From positions 466,396,740-466,460,739 of the forward strand of contig CM042686.1 in NCBI GenBank assembly GCA_023614405.1: 64,000 nucleotides of DNA, given 5' to 3'. Below are positions 46,762 through 57,286 of the stretch, one piece after another. The translations under genes were made by a program, and so were the position numbers. This DNA is from Avena insularis. Lineage: Eukaryota > Streptophyta > Magnoliopsida > Poales > Poaceae. Each line of letters starts with the position of its first letter. Position 1 is the stretch's first letter. The notes beneath the pieces were generated by a model that was given only the letters and a program-made list of their open reading frames with translations, searched no databases and had not been told where the DNA came from.

Positions 46762-48369
46762 TGATACATTGCAAATGTATCTATAATTTTTGATGTTCCA
46801 TGCTTGGTTTTATCCACTTTATTGTGTTTTGTTCCAACTTTGGAGTACTTTTCATATGATTTCTTAGACTAACCTATTAACAAGAGCCACAGTGCCATTT
46901 TGCTTTTCTGCTATTTTTGGTTCCAGGAAAGTCAGAAAATGAATATTCTCGGAATTGGACGGGACAAAAGCCAAAGTGCCTATTTTTCCGGAAGGGATCA
47001 AGTGCTAGAATACGAGACGGAGAGGGGCCAGGGGCCACACCACCACGCTTGGCAGGCTTGGCCAGCCAGGGGTGGTCCGCCGACCCCAGCACCCCCTCGG
47101 CCTCTCCTTCCGCCTATAAGTTGCCCTCGGGACGAAAACCCTAGGTACCCGATCAAAAATCCACAAAAGAGTCTGCAGCCGCCGTCATCTCCATCCCTAG
47201 ATCGGGAGGGATATGAAGCTCTTCCCAGCACCCTGCCGGAGAGGGGAATTCACCCTGGAGGCCTTCTTCATCACCATGCAAGCCTCCGGTGTGATGCGTG
47301 AGTAGTTCATCCTTGGACTACGGATCCATGTAGTAGCTAGATGGTTGGTTTCTCCTCCTTTGTGCTTTCATGTTTAGATCTTGTGAGCTCCGTTCATGAT
47401 CAAGATCATCTATTTGTAATCCATACATGTTGTGTTTGCGGGGATCCGATGGATATTGAGATGCTATTTCAGATTGATTATTGATTCTATCATATCTTTG
47501 TTATTTGAGATCTTGCATGCTTTCCGTTGTTAGTAGCTATCTTGGCCAAGTAGATGCTAGCAACTCCAAGAGTTAGTATTTATGCTCGATAGTGGGTTCA
47601 TGCCTCTCGTAACTGGGAAGTGATGTAAATCTCTAAGGTACTAGATGTGCTGTTGCTACTAGGGAGAAAACAACGATCCTTTGTTCATAGAACAATTGTA
47701 TTGTTTACCTTACACGCAGTTCGTAAAGCAATAATCTGTTGCTTGCAACTTAATACTGGAGGGGGTTCGGATGATAACCTGAAGGTGGATTATTAGTCAT
47801 GGATGCAGTTGGATGGCGGTCTATCAAGTCATGGATGCAGGTGGATTATTATGTTGTATTGCCCAATCAAGTCTCAAAGGAGTCAAGATGATTAGTATAT
47901 GCATGTATTGCTTTCTCGGTGTTTGTCAATTGCCCCGCTGTAATTTGTTCACCCAGCATGTTATCTATCTAAGGAGAGCCACCTTTAGTGAACTATGGAC
48001 CCCGGTCCTTTTTCTTTACATACAATCTATAAACTGTTTACTGCTTTGTGTTTACTTTCTGCAAACTATTACTTCCTTCCATTCGATACGTTTAATCCTT
48101 TGTTTTTCGCAAAACACGGTGAGATTGACAACCTCATTGCAAGTTGGGGACAAAGTTCTGTGGTTGTGTTGTGCAGGTCTCCATGTTGCTACTAGCACCG
48201 GTAGTGCGCCCTGCCAAAGCTCAGCTAGTAACACCTTTGGGGTGTTTCCTTGCTCCTACTGGTTCGATTAAACCTTGGTTTCATAACTGAGGGAAAACTT
48301 TCTACTGTACTCATCATACCTTCCTCTTGGGGTTCCCAATGAGCTCTACGTCGATCGTCGAGTGCATCA
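46762..48369 (+). repeat. D2 5' LTR
   Basis: Homologous to the D1 LTRs. The end at GTGCATCA (48369) is the first plausible end; a second possible end is CCAATCA at 48439. TATA-like CTATAAG lies near 47113. A local duplication (GGATGCAGKTGGAT, about 47801-47846) is seen only in this copy. Confidence 0.85.
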
Positions 48370-48379
48370 AGATCTTTTC

Positions 48380-48464
48380 TGGCGCAGTTGCCGGGGAACG
48401 AAGAAGAAGAAACTCCCACGTCAACTACACGCCAATCAAGATTTTCTGGCGCCGTTGCCGGGGA
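48380..48464 (+). other. Two tandem primer-binding sites of D2
   Basis: TGGCGCAGTTGCCGGGGA at 48380-48397 and TGGCGCCGTTGCCGGGGA at 48447-48464 are both tRNA-Asp type sites. They are 67 bp apart, each preceded by an ATCAAGAT(C)TTTTC stretch. The downstream copy is perfect; the upstream one has one change. Confidence 0.8.
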
Positions 48465-48670
48465 GTCAAGGACATCTTCACAAGGGGAGTCCCTCATAAC
48501 CAATCTCTTTACTTTGTTGTTTTTGTTTTGATTAGTTTATTTTTGCTTTGTTTGCTTGTTTTGTTCTTTCAAAAACACAAAAAAATTAGTTTTACTTCTT
48601 TGCTTTATTATTTGAAAAATACAAAAAAATAAGTCTCCTTTAGTTGTCACTCCTTCCTTAGCTCACCATA

Positions 48671-49315
48671 TTGATCCCTACTTTCACCTTGAAAGACCTT
48701 TCAATTGGTAGTGGTTCTATAATTGGGAAAGATAATATTGAAGAATTCTTTAATCATGTTAGCAAACATGAAGATACTAAGGATAGATCCCTTGTAGAAC
48801 TTGCTCCAAATTTTGAGATTGCTGCAGCTTCTTTAATTCACATGTTAGAAGCTAGGTTTGTTAACCTCAACCCCTTAATGCAAGTAATGTTTCTTAAGCT
48901 TAAAGAAATTGAGGACCCTGAAAAGAGGGATTTTATTCTAAAAACTTTGTTTAAGGAGTTCTATGATGTTGCCAAGGAAGCTAGAAAAGTTTTTGAACGT
49001 TTCAATATGCTAGGCTCATGTGTAGATGTTGTTGGTACACGAGAAAATATGAACAAAACCGAACCTAATGGGGAGGAACCTAAGATACCAATACCCTTTA
49101 AACTAGTAGCAATACATGATGCCATAGAAAAGAATCTTGACTGGATTGTTCCTGCAAACCCTTTTGATGAGAATAGTGAACCTAAGATCATTGAGAGAGG
49201 ATCCTCTAGAACTTATTTGGATGATATACCTTGCATGTTGAAAATATTTCTGGTATTGATCTTAATGCTTCTTCATTTGAGAACACTTGATTCTTTCTTT
49301 GCTTCTTATGCCTAA
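48671..49315 (+). pseudogene. D2 copy of the D-type ORF
   Basis: It is homologous to the D1 ORF over nearly its whole length, with few substitutions. The position of the D1 start codon is ATA here (start lost; the open frame begins with an Ile-Pro ATG-less region and the next usable reading is MIPTFTL only if ATATTGATC is misread). Near the 3' end one base is missing relative to D1 (TTGCATGTTG against TTGCCTTTTTG). The frame therefore shifts and loses the LNASSFENT end, running on to 49315. The DNA for that end is still present out of frame. Most of the helix-rich middle is unchanged, so decay is recent. The function is unknown as for D1. Confidence 0.7.
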
Positions 49316-51062
49316 CTTAAAGGCGTTAAAGAAAAGTACTTATTGGGAGATAACCCAAAAGTTTTAGATGAGTCTTGGAAGTTATTACCTCTGTAATAAC
49401 CGCTCTTTATCCTTTTTATTTGCTTTTTGTGCCAAGAGTAACCTCTAATGAGAGAGAAGTAATGATTGGGAAAGTTGCTGTCCCGAAACAGATTTTTGTG
49501 CTTCACCGTAAAATTTCGTGAGAGAGATCTGTATGTCGGATTGAGCTGTTATTTTTTGTGCTTCTGCCCCAGGTTGTTATCTAACTTTCGTTAGTTCAAC
49601 ACTTTTTGATTTGATCAACATAAGGTCTTCTAAAAAATTCTTCTTTACCTGCTGGTCTGTTTTGACAGATTTCTGCCATTTTCTGCATTTGCTTCTTGTT
49701 AGTTCCTTCTTGAGTTTCTTTGGGGAATTGAGCTTTTTGAAGGAAGTGCTACAGTAGATAGTGTTCTAATGGAAGTTTATTTGGTGTTAGAACTGAACCT
49801 TGGGACTTATTTATCTTAAGTGCACTAATGTTGCTAATGAGATTGTGTGAAGTTTTGTATGAAGAAAAAATTTCAGGTGTATGAAAGGAATGAGTAATGA
49901 GATGAAGGATGGACTAAATCTCAAGCTTGGGGATTCCATGCATGTCACCCCAAGAAATATCCAAGAAGTACAAGCGTCAAAGCTTGGGGATGCCCAAGGC
50001 ATCCCCTTCTTCATCAATAAAAATCCCAGGATTCTTCCAAACGCTTCATTTTTATTGTTTCATGCACAGTTGTGTTTTTCTTGGAGCGTCTTCCTTTTCG
50101 TTTTCATTTTGGTTTTTCATTTGCTTGGTTTTCTTAGTTTTCTGAATAAATTGGTTGGACCCCCTCTTTCATACATTGGTTTGCAAATAGTTTGGTTTGG
50201 TTTGGAAAAGAGTAGGGAAGTTCATGCTTATGTGATAAAAAGAGCTTGTTTTTTACTGTGGCCTATGCTCTGTCATGACATGCTTGATATTGTTTTGGCT
50301 TTGTGCTTAGTATTATTTGCTGTAGCATGACTTGTTATAAACAATTGAGATTGCTTAATGTGCCTTGGATGAATCATGCGTTGTTTTAGCATATTAAAGC
50401 ATAGTATAGTGGTATTCTCATTTGATGCTTTATTTGGGTTGACTTGGCACATGATCACACCATGTACTTTCACAAGTCACCATAGCCTTTATGATCCTTT
50501 AGTTTTCAACTTGTAGTATCAGTTTATGCTTTGATGAATGATGTTTTGTCGCTCTACATGATTATGGCCATTATTGCTCTCTTAGTTTGTCGCTCCCAGT
50601 CTTTTGCTAGCCTCCACCACAAAGTATGAGTTCCACTCTTGCATCCAACTCCCTAAACCAAGTTATTCCAAAGAGTCCACCATACCTACCGACTAGCTTA
50701 TGCTATTCCAAGTATATTCATGCTTTTGTTTACCTTTCACTTGTTATGAGAAAACTAGTGATTAAAGCTCTCACGAACTTGATGGCACACTTTACTTTAT
50801 TGCCTCTAATAAACTTGAACCATTGGGTCCTTCTTTGTTGCATATATGCTTGCGCTTTATAAGTTGAAATTAGCAGAACCATGTACCATGGGGAACGCTT
50901 TCAACATTGCACTTGTACTTTGTACCCCGTTGATATTATGTTCTTTTGCTTACGGATCCCGGCGGTGTAAAATAAAAGTGGAACTTGTAAGATCATGGAG
51001 TTTGTATGTGTGTTAGAGAAACGCCTGGGCCGCTAGCCTAAGCCATGCCTAATCATGGTGGA
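49316..51062 (+). other. D2 3' noncoding region, truncated
   Basis: Homologous to 35246-37015 of D1. The same perfect stem-loop GGGGATGCC / GGCATCCCC lies at 49986-50006. It stops at the deletion junction; no gene is seen. Confidence 0.75.
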
Positions 51063-52326
51063 AACAAGGGGGAGGGGGGAGGCGCATGGGCCTTCATGGG
51101 CCAGCCGGCCTGGGGTGGGCCCCACCCCGCGCACAGCCCTAGGCTAGCCGGGTGGGCCCCCTTGAGGCGCCTGGGCCTTGGCCCTTGGCCCTTCCCCCCT
51201 TCGGTTTTTCCCTCATGGGCCTTTATTCACTAGGATGTTTGGCCCATTAGTAGAATAACCATTCAAATTAGATTTTAATGTTATATTTAATATTAATTAC
51301 ATTAATTAATATGTAAATACATATTACAAAATCCGTCTTGACCCGAAACACCTTCCGGTTCCCTTTCGATTTCCTCCGAACGACTTCGGATCTTTCTCGG
51401 AATGACTCCGGTCCTTTATTCTTTCTCCGAACAACTTCGGATCTCTCTGCGGAATGATTCCGGCTTTCACTTTCTCTACTGCGATTCCATCTTACGAATG
51501 ATCGCTCTCATCGTACCCTTAAGTGTATCCTCTCACGGCTCGAGAATGCGCTAGACATGATCTGTATCAATGATCAACAGAGGGACCAGGGATATCCATG
51601 TGACCCCTATGCATTCCTGATGACAATGTCGTTTGAACCGTATAAATGTAGCATCCTCTTCCTTTTGTTTCTCGATACAACTTATCCGAGATCCGATCAT
51701 TGGTATCCCATACCTTTGTTCAATCTTGTTCACAACATGTTCTGTTTTTCTTGTTACCGTGATATTACATTGTGACCTAGTCACATGTTGCAACATTTAT
51801 GGATGTAATCTCACCAAGCCGGGTATCTTTAACCGTCATGTGGGTGAACAAATCTCGGTCTTGCAGTCACATGTCATCTACTGTTCCTTCGGAATACCCA
51901 ACATACACCTTTATGGCCACCGCATTACCAGATGACGGTTGATGCAGTCTAAGCAGCCTAGGGAAACAGTGAGTAATATGAGCTCACGGTCTAAGAAGAA
52001 GGAGTCTAGGTATAGCTGTTGCAACAATGAACTAGTTGACTTGATCGTGTTGCAATCCTTCGAGAAATGTCCAACCATATCATTCTCCAATGATATGATC
52101 TCGTTGTCAGTTGGCATAAATGCCCATGATCTTGAAACCCAGATCATCTTCGTGACCAACGAACTAGTATGAATAGAGGCTACTAGGGACTTGGTTGTTT
52201 CATACCACACCTGTACCAATGTTTCTACTTGGCACAATTATAGCACAATATGAAACTATTATAAACTAATTGAGATATGATAATAAAAATCTATTTATTA
52301 TTTGCCTCTAGGGCATATCTCCTTCA
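51063..52326 (-). repeat. F LTR-b, second part
   Basis: Aligns with LTR-a from about 41318 to 42594 and ends CCTTCA at 52326. Confidence 0.88.
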
Positions 52327-52447
52327 GTCTCCCACTTGCACTAGAGTATAAATAACCTAGCTTGCATTTTTACTCATATAAACCATATACCATATGCGTT
52401 TACAGATCATGTATGCTCATGGAAAACGTCATGTCTATGTTCTGTTT
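52327..52447 (-). repeat. Second copy of the F internal start (remnant)
   Basis: 121 bp match 42595-42713 with few changes, from GTCTCCCACTTGCAC to CATGTCTATGTTCT. After that the sequence is unrelated. Confidence 0.85.
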
Positions 52448-53710
52448 ATGTGATGAAGTTTATTACTGCATTTTGTGATGTTGATTTTGTTAATTAAACA
52501 CCACCCAGTATTGCTTAATATTCCAGCAATATATGCGGCACGTAACTGTTCTAGGAAATAGGTTTGTGAGCGAGACAAAAAAATCTATTTTGTTTTTGTT
52601 TCTTAAGGCATCTTACGCTTGCTGTTCCCATGACGGTGATCCTGTGAGCAAATCACCCCACGCATGGCACCATACGCTGGTCGAGCCCATATATGTCTAC
52701 ATCGGTCACTGTACGTTCTGGAAGCCTAGGAATGGACGTGCGATCGACGTGCAGTTTGATGGGCGAAATCCATGTCACGTCACACAGCGACCTCGGCTGA
52801 TTTACGTACGTGCACGCACTAATAAACAAAGAAAGAAAAGGAGACGGAAGCTGCGCTGTCCTGCGCGACAACAGTCGCTCCGTCTTGTCCCGTACGTGTG
52901 GCCGGGCCTGTTAACAACACATGTGTGCGCGCGCGTGCGACGTCGGTGTCCTGGAGCTACGCACACGTACGTACCCATACGTGGCACTGCTGGTGTATAT
53001 GGTGTGACTCGATCACTGTATTCCTATCATCGGATGAAATTCGCCATCTTAGTTTACCGGCCACGTCAAAGCGCCAGAACTCAAACTGTTTCAACGAGAA
53101 AATAGTGCGTACGTACTGTACTCTGTTAGAGCTATATATGCATGTATTCCAGGAGGCGCTTCAACGATTGATCCTCTGTTTATACAGAGAGAGGAGCAGT
53201 GGACAGATGAACTTTTTTGCTTTGACACGTACAACAAAAGGGAAAGCCAAAGTCGTTGGATCATGCGACAGCCTCATCTGTCGGTGGACGACTACGGTCA
53301 TGCTACAAAATTCCATCGAGTCGGGGATGGAAAACAACGAGACGACAGTCTCATGATCGACCGCACTCAGGTCAGGTGTCCGGCCGGACACACACGAGAC
53401 GATAGCAGATTCCGGCCGGCAGGCCCGTGCCATGCACTGCAGCCGCATGCACCACCCATATTATTCTGCGATCGATCTCGAGTGCCAGGTCTGTTCGCAT
53501 GCAGCCATCATGCGTGCCCTATATATATTCCATCGGTTCAGAGATTACTGTTTCTGCAGGTTGCCCCGTATGAGTCGATCGACAATAATCTGTTGGAACA
53601 GTGCGTTCAGCTTTACTTTTTTTTTTTAGGTATAATATAAAGTGGGTTCAACCTAAGTGGACACTTCGTGGATGTCATACGGGTTGCGGGAAAAAAAGAT
53701 TGTAGCCTTG
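52448..53710. other. Lower-copy intergenic DNA
   Basis: No repeat family of the window is seen. It is less A/T-rich and has many ACGT cores (ACGTACGT, CACGTACGT, ATACGTGGC near 52965-52985), as in grass promoter regions. ORFs up to 190 codons have no family features and overlap in several frames, so I call no gene. Confidence 0.4.
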
Positions 53711-53713
53711 TAA

Positions 53714-54500
53714 GGGCACCCACAGCGTGTGGCTAAAAGTGGTTCTATATCTGATATTAGCTTTTGGAACTAGTTTCCACCGCTGTGAGGTTAGTTCCAA
53801 AAGAGAGAAACGAGGGAACCGGCGCAAGTTCGTGCTCCCATGCCAAATCCGTCAATGGATTAAAATAATATTTCGTCTCCAACCTCTCTTGCATCTCGCG
53901 CCTCACCAGGACATCTCCGACGCCGCCACGCAGGCGCGGGGCGCGTTGAGGAGTTGGTCGAGAGATGGACGGTGGACGAGGGTGTCACGCGTGGCCGGGC
54001 GTGAGGGGCTGCGCTTGGCGCATCAAAAGGAGATGGCGTGGCGGCTGAAGCGCGAGCTGGCAGAAGTCGAGCGCGTGCGGCGCGAGGCAGCGAAGTCGTC
54101 GCTAGATCCGTCCGCCACCGCGACACCGCCACTATATTCGTCGCCGCCGAAGCTGTCGCTCGAATCGTATGCCACGCAGAGCCGCCGCTTGAATCGCCGC
54201 CACCTCTACTGGATTAATCCTCGCCGGATCTGAGCGCCAGAGAAAAGTGAAAAAAGTAGAGAAGATCCATGGAGGGAGAGTGGATAGCGAATGGGGAATT
54301 TTCCCGGGGGGCGACGAACTCGCGTAAAGACGTGGCCTGAGGACATAGACTATCCTTTTTCTAGATTGTTTTATATGACGTTGAGACCCGCAGTACAGAG
54401 AATTAGCTATTGCCAACGTTGTGGAGCACTTGCCAATTTTTGACTCGTTGCTAAATTGCCCCTTCGGTCAGATTTGGCTAAGCCAACGTTGTGGCTGCCC
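53714..54500. mobile_element. Harbinger-like non-autonomous DNA element (787 bp)
   Basis: Ends are GGGCACCCACAGCGT and, inverted, GGGCAGCCACAACGT, flanked on both sides by TAA (53711-53713 and 54501-54503). A 3-bp TWA duplication is typical of PIF/Harbinger elements. A second inner copy of the right end (CCAACGTTGTGG, near 54414) precedes the outer one (near 54484). No transposase is present. The middle is GC-rich. Confidence 0.55.
53878..54233 (+). pseudogene. GC-rich ORF segment inside the Harbinger-like element
   Basis: The last ~118 codons of an open frame that starts at 53727 lie in sharply GC-richer DNA than the element ends. The reading includes a charged helix EMAWRLKRELAEVERVRREA and a Pro/Ser-rich end, finishing at TGA 54231-54233. 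I recognise no domain. The change in base composition within a terminal-repeat element suggests a captured gene fragment, but the opposite strand is also open over 53860-54132. The coding strand and even coding status are uncertain. Confidence 0.25.
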
Positions 54501-54503
54501 TAA

Positions 54504-55951
54504 CTTCTATTATCCGTGCTTGACATCAAAGTATGGTCGTTGGCTTCCGTTGCGCCTCTGGCTGCCCAACGCTGCATAAGAAAATCCCTACTCGCGGGCT
54601 CTGACTTTCATGGAGTACGTACGTGTGGATTTACCGGGCGGGACCGACGGCATGCATGACGAGCGTGGTGACGGGAGCGTGACGGGGGCCGGGAGAATGG
54701 AGAGAGTGGGCGTGCACGGAATAAATGTGTCGATCGCTACGTACATGACGCGCGACGTTGAGTGAAACGACAGGTACGTTTCCTAGTGCCACTAGTATAT
54801 ATATTTTCCTTGGAGCTGAGGCGAGGTGACGCGCAACCGACCACGAGGCGTACATACACGTGTGGCGGTGATTGCACACGGACGGACCTATACTATACGT
54901 ACGTACTCTGATCGCACGGGACGGTTCTGTTTCTGTCTTCCGTGGAGTTCTTAACTACGGCTTGTCCGTCGTTCTGCTTTTGATTACGGTATGTAGCGCC
55001 TGCATTTTTTATTTGGGCTAGCTTCTGTTGACGGGTCACGATGCGCAGTACTGTTGAATGGGGACCGGTACAACTAATTCTTTCACTGCTAGCCTAGTAG
55101 GTTTTTATGTACGTACTACTTCTTCGTACTTGTGATATATACTGTCCAAAAGACGCCATTAAGGCCGGCCGGAAGTACAAACGCAAACATACCTGTGTTC
55201 AAACTCTGGTGTTTCAGCATCAACAGCGCTGAACGAATCGACAAAGATTAATTATGTCCAGGTTTTGGTTGGTTGATGACTGTGAAATCTAGTTACTAGG
55301 AGAAGTTGCTACAGGTAATTGAATCACTTCGGTAACAGTTGGATGTAGTTTTCTCATGTCGACTCAAATTATGCGGTGGAAAGCGCGTCAGTCGAGCAAA
55401 AAGTTCTCAGAATCACGGTGCCGTGTACCCGAAATAACCCGCCCATCAGACCTATGTTTTTTTCTAACAGGATCAAGCCTAGGTGAATACATAAGTTCTT
55501 GGATGCATGGGCACGCACGTCGATCGCCACGTGTACGCTCCTGTGGATCGACAAGTGCAGGCAGAGAGGGTGTGCTATTTGCATGCATGAGAAAGCCAGC
55601 AGCTCACGGTCACACTGAACCCCGGGAGCGACCGGCGCCGTGGACGTGCGAGCCCGATGGAATGAATCGACGATGATCGATCAACCAACCCCACCGCACC
55701 CCTGCCGCAACTTGGACAAGTTCACCGCAACTGCAGCGGCATGTACGTACGTGCAAGGCCCCAAGCTGATCACCGCAACTGTTTGGGCGTGGATCCGTCA
55801 CGCGAACGAGAGGGAGCAGGGACCAACAAGCATCGATCTCCCGGCCGGGCCGGGGATTCTCTCCCGCGGATTGATCAATCCACCGGTCCCGTTGCAGACT
55901 TCTCGTGTGGGCACTTCCATGCAAGTTCCCATCGGCCCACCAAGATTTATT
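54504..55951. other. Lower-copy intergenic DNA
   Basis: No element boundaries are found. ACGT-rich motifs (GTACGTACGTG near 54616, CTACGTACATGACGCG near 54737) and a TATATATA stretch near 54796 occur. ORFs of 60-122 codons overlap on both strands without family features. Confidence 0.4.
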
Positions 55952-55953
55952 TA

Positions 55954-56074
55954 CTCCCTCCAATCCAAATTAACTGACTTAGATTTGTCTATGCTTGGAT
56001 GTATCTAGATATAATTTAGTATCATACATTCGAATCTAGAAAAACTTGAGTCAATTAATTTGGACCGGAGAGAG
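55954..56074. mobile_element. Stowaway-like MITE (121 bp)
   Basis: Terminal inverted repeats CTCCCTCCAATCCAAATTAA and (inverted) CTCTCTCCGGTCCAAATTAA are flanked by TA on both sides. CTCCCTCC ends and TA duplication define Stowaway (Tc1/Mariner) MITEs of grasses. Confidence 0.88.
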
Positions 56075-56146
56075 TAGATCATTACTTTTGGTTATTATAG
56101 AGGAAATCCTAAAAGACCGCGGACAGGGTCTATCCCGCGCGTCATC

Positions 56147-56725
56147 GTGAGTACCCTTATACTTATGTGTACTTTCACTCTTAGTATAGTTATTGGTCTG
56201 CGTACTTTGACTCTTAGTACATTTGTACTTTCACATACTTCAGGCTCCGAGTAGAGTTACTTTTGTGTATTTCGACTTTGAGTACAATTGTATTTTTGAT
56301 GTACCTTGTCTGTGACATAATTGTACTTTCCGTACTTCAGATCTCCATATACTTATATTTCCGTGTACTTTGCCTCTTAGTACAATTGTTTTTCCGCATA
56401 CTTAGACTTTAGTATATTTGTACTTTTGTGTACTTCGACTCTGAGTAGAGTTGTAATTTTCGTGGTTTTTGATTTTAAGTACAGTTGTACTCCCTCTGTC
56501 CCAAAATAAGTGACTTGAGTTTGTCTAGATTCGCATATACCTATATATTAAAACGTGTCTAGATACATCCAAATTTAGACAAACTCACGTCACTTATTTT
56601 GGGACGGAGGAAGTACTTCTGTTGTATTTTGTCTGTGACAATAGTTGTACTTTCTCGTACTTCGGATCAGCATATACTTGTACTTTAGTGTATTTTGCCT
56701 CTTAGTACGCTTGTACTTATATAAT
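56147..56725. repeat. Diverged ~33-bp minisatellite with a ~198-bp higher-order period
   Basis: About 13 units of the form TTGTACTTTYGTGTACTTCG plus CTCTKAGTACAA follow one another. Units six apart are more alike than neighbours, e.g. 56321 and 56645 (324 bp, minus the 126-bp MITE and duplication = 198 bp). A Stowaway MITE interrupts the array. Confidence 0.7.
56490..56613. mobile_element. Stowaway-like MITE (124 bp) inside the minisatellite
   Basis: Ends CTCCCTCTGTCCCAAAATAA and (inverted) CTTCCTCCGTCCCAAAATAA form long inverted repeats that extend through CAAACTCACGTCACTT-like arms. It is flanked by TA at 56488-56489 and 56614-56615. Confidence 0.92.
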
Positions 56726-56739
56726 TTGATGCACTGTAG

Positions 56740-56915
56740 GTGTCTTGATTCGAGGCGAAGTCGAACCGTAGAACGCGCTACGACAAATTGGGAGAACGAC
56801 AACGGGCGCTACGGCCAATGCACCCCCTTTAAGATGTTTATAAAAAAATTATGCGTTATAGCCACCTTAATTCGAGGCGAAGCCGAGCTATAGAACACGT
56901 AGAAAAAAAGGAAAA
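56740..56915 (+). repeat. Direct repeat of a ~33-bp segment
   Basis: CTTGATTCGAGGCGAAGTCG (56745 on) and CTTAATTCGAGGCGAAGCCG (56866 on) are followed by similar GTAGAACGCG / TATAGAACACG ends, 121 bp apart. Cause unknown. The rest of 56916-57286 shows no gene. Confidence 0.5.
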
Positions 56916-57286
56916 ACAAACACATGAACACGTTAATTAAACTACAAAGGTCGGACCCTACGTATAGATCGGAAACTGGTTTGCTGGAAACACTGACACA
57001 TGTCATACAGAGAAACGCTCGTACGCATGGGAATAGACCTTTCCGAAGGTCTCTATTTTTCTAGCACGATCTAGCGGTAGCTAGGGACCAGGCGAGATCG
57101 AGCGGGCTATACTACGGTGCCCATATGGTCGATCGATAATGTCGGTTCGTTGGATTCCGGCTGGCTCTCGGCCAAACGGAAAATGGTTCCGACGTCCGAT
57201 TCCTGAAATGGCAGCTTGGCCAGATACGATATTATGGACTTCTATAGTAATACCCTTATACCATCTACCTTTTAAACTTTGATAAC

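Larger units (their letters stand above)
46762..51062 (+). mobile_element. D2: truncated relative of D1 inserted in F LTR-b
   Basis: D2 starts TGATACATTG at 46762 and has a 5' LTR, two primer-binding sites, the D-type ORF and part of the 3' noncoding region. It breaks off at GGTGGAAAC (51065) and F LTR sequence resumes. The 3' LTR and the last ~1 kb of internal region are deleted, together with a few bases of F. No intact target-site duplication can therefore be seen. Confidence 0.88.
40732..52447 (-). mobile_element. F: non-autonomous, Copia-like LTR element in LTR-internal-LTR-internal arrangement
   Basis: On the minus strand the LTR runs from TGAAGGATAT to GATCCCCAACA. LTR-a (40732-42594) adjoins a polypurine-type GCAAGTGGGAGAC. 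LTR-b (46177-52326, split by D2) adjoins a primer site complementary to tRNA-iMet. After LTR-b the internal region starts again with the same polypurine stretch and goes on for about 121 bp. The internal region shows no RT or integrase. The initiator-Met site suggests Copia, but without pol this stays uncertain. Confidence 0.78.

Noticed and set aside
52327..52447. Target-site DNA of F
   Set aside because: It matches 42595-42713 of the F internal region base by base with few changes, so it is element sequence.
52533..53105. 190-codon plus-strand ORF in low-copy DNA
   Set aside because: No domain or coiled coil, overlapping ORFs on both strands, Arg/His-rich composition as expected from GC-rich noncoding DNA.
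55610..56008. Overlapping ORFs of 117 and 122 codons on opposite strands
   Set aside because: Both frames open over the same GC-rich stretch, no family features, and one runs into the Stowaway MITE.
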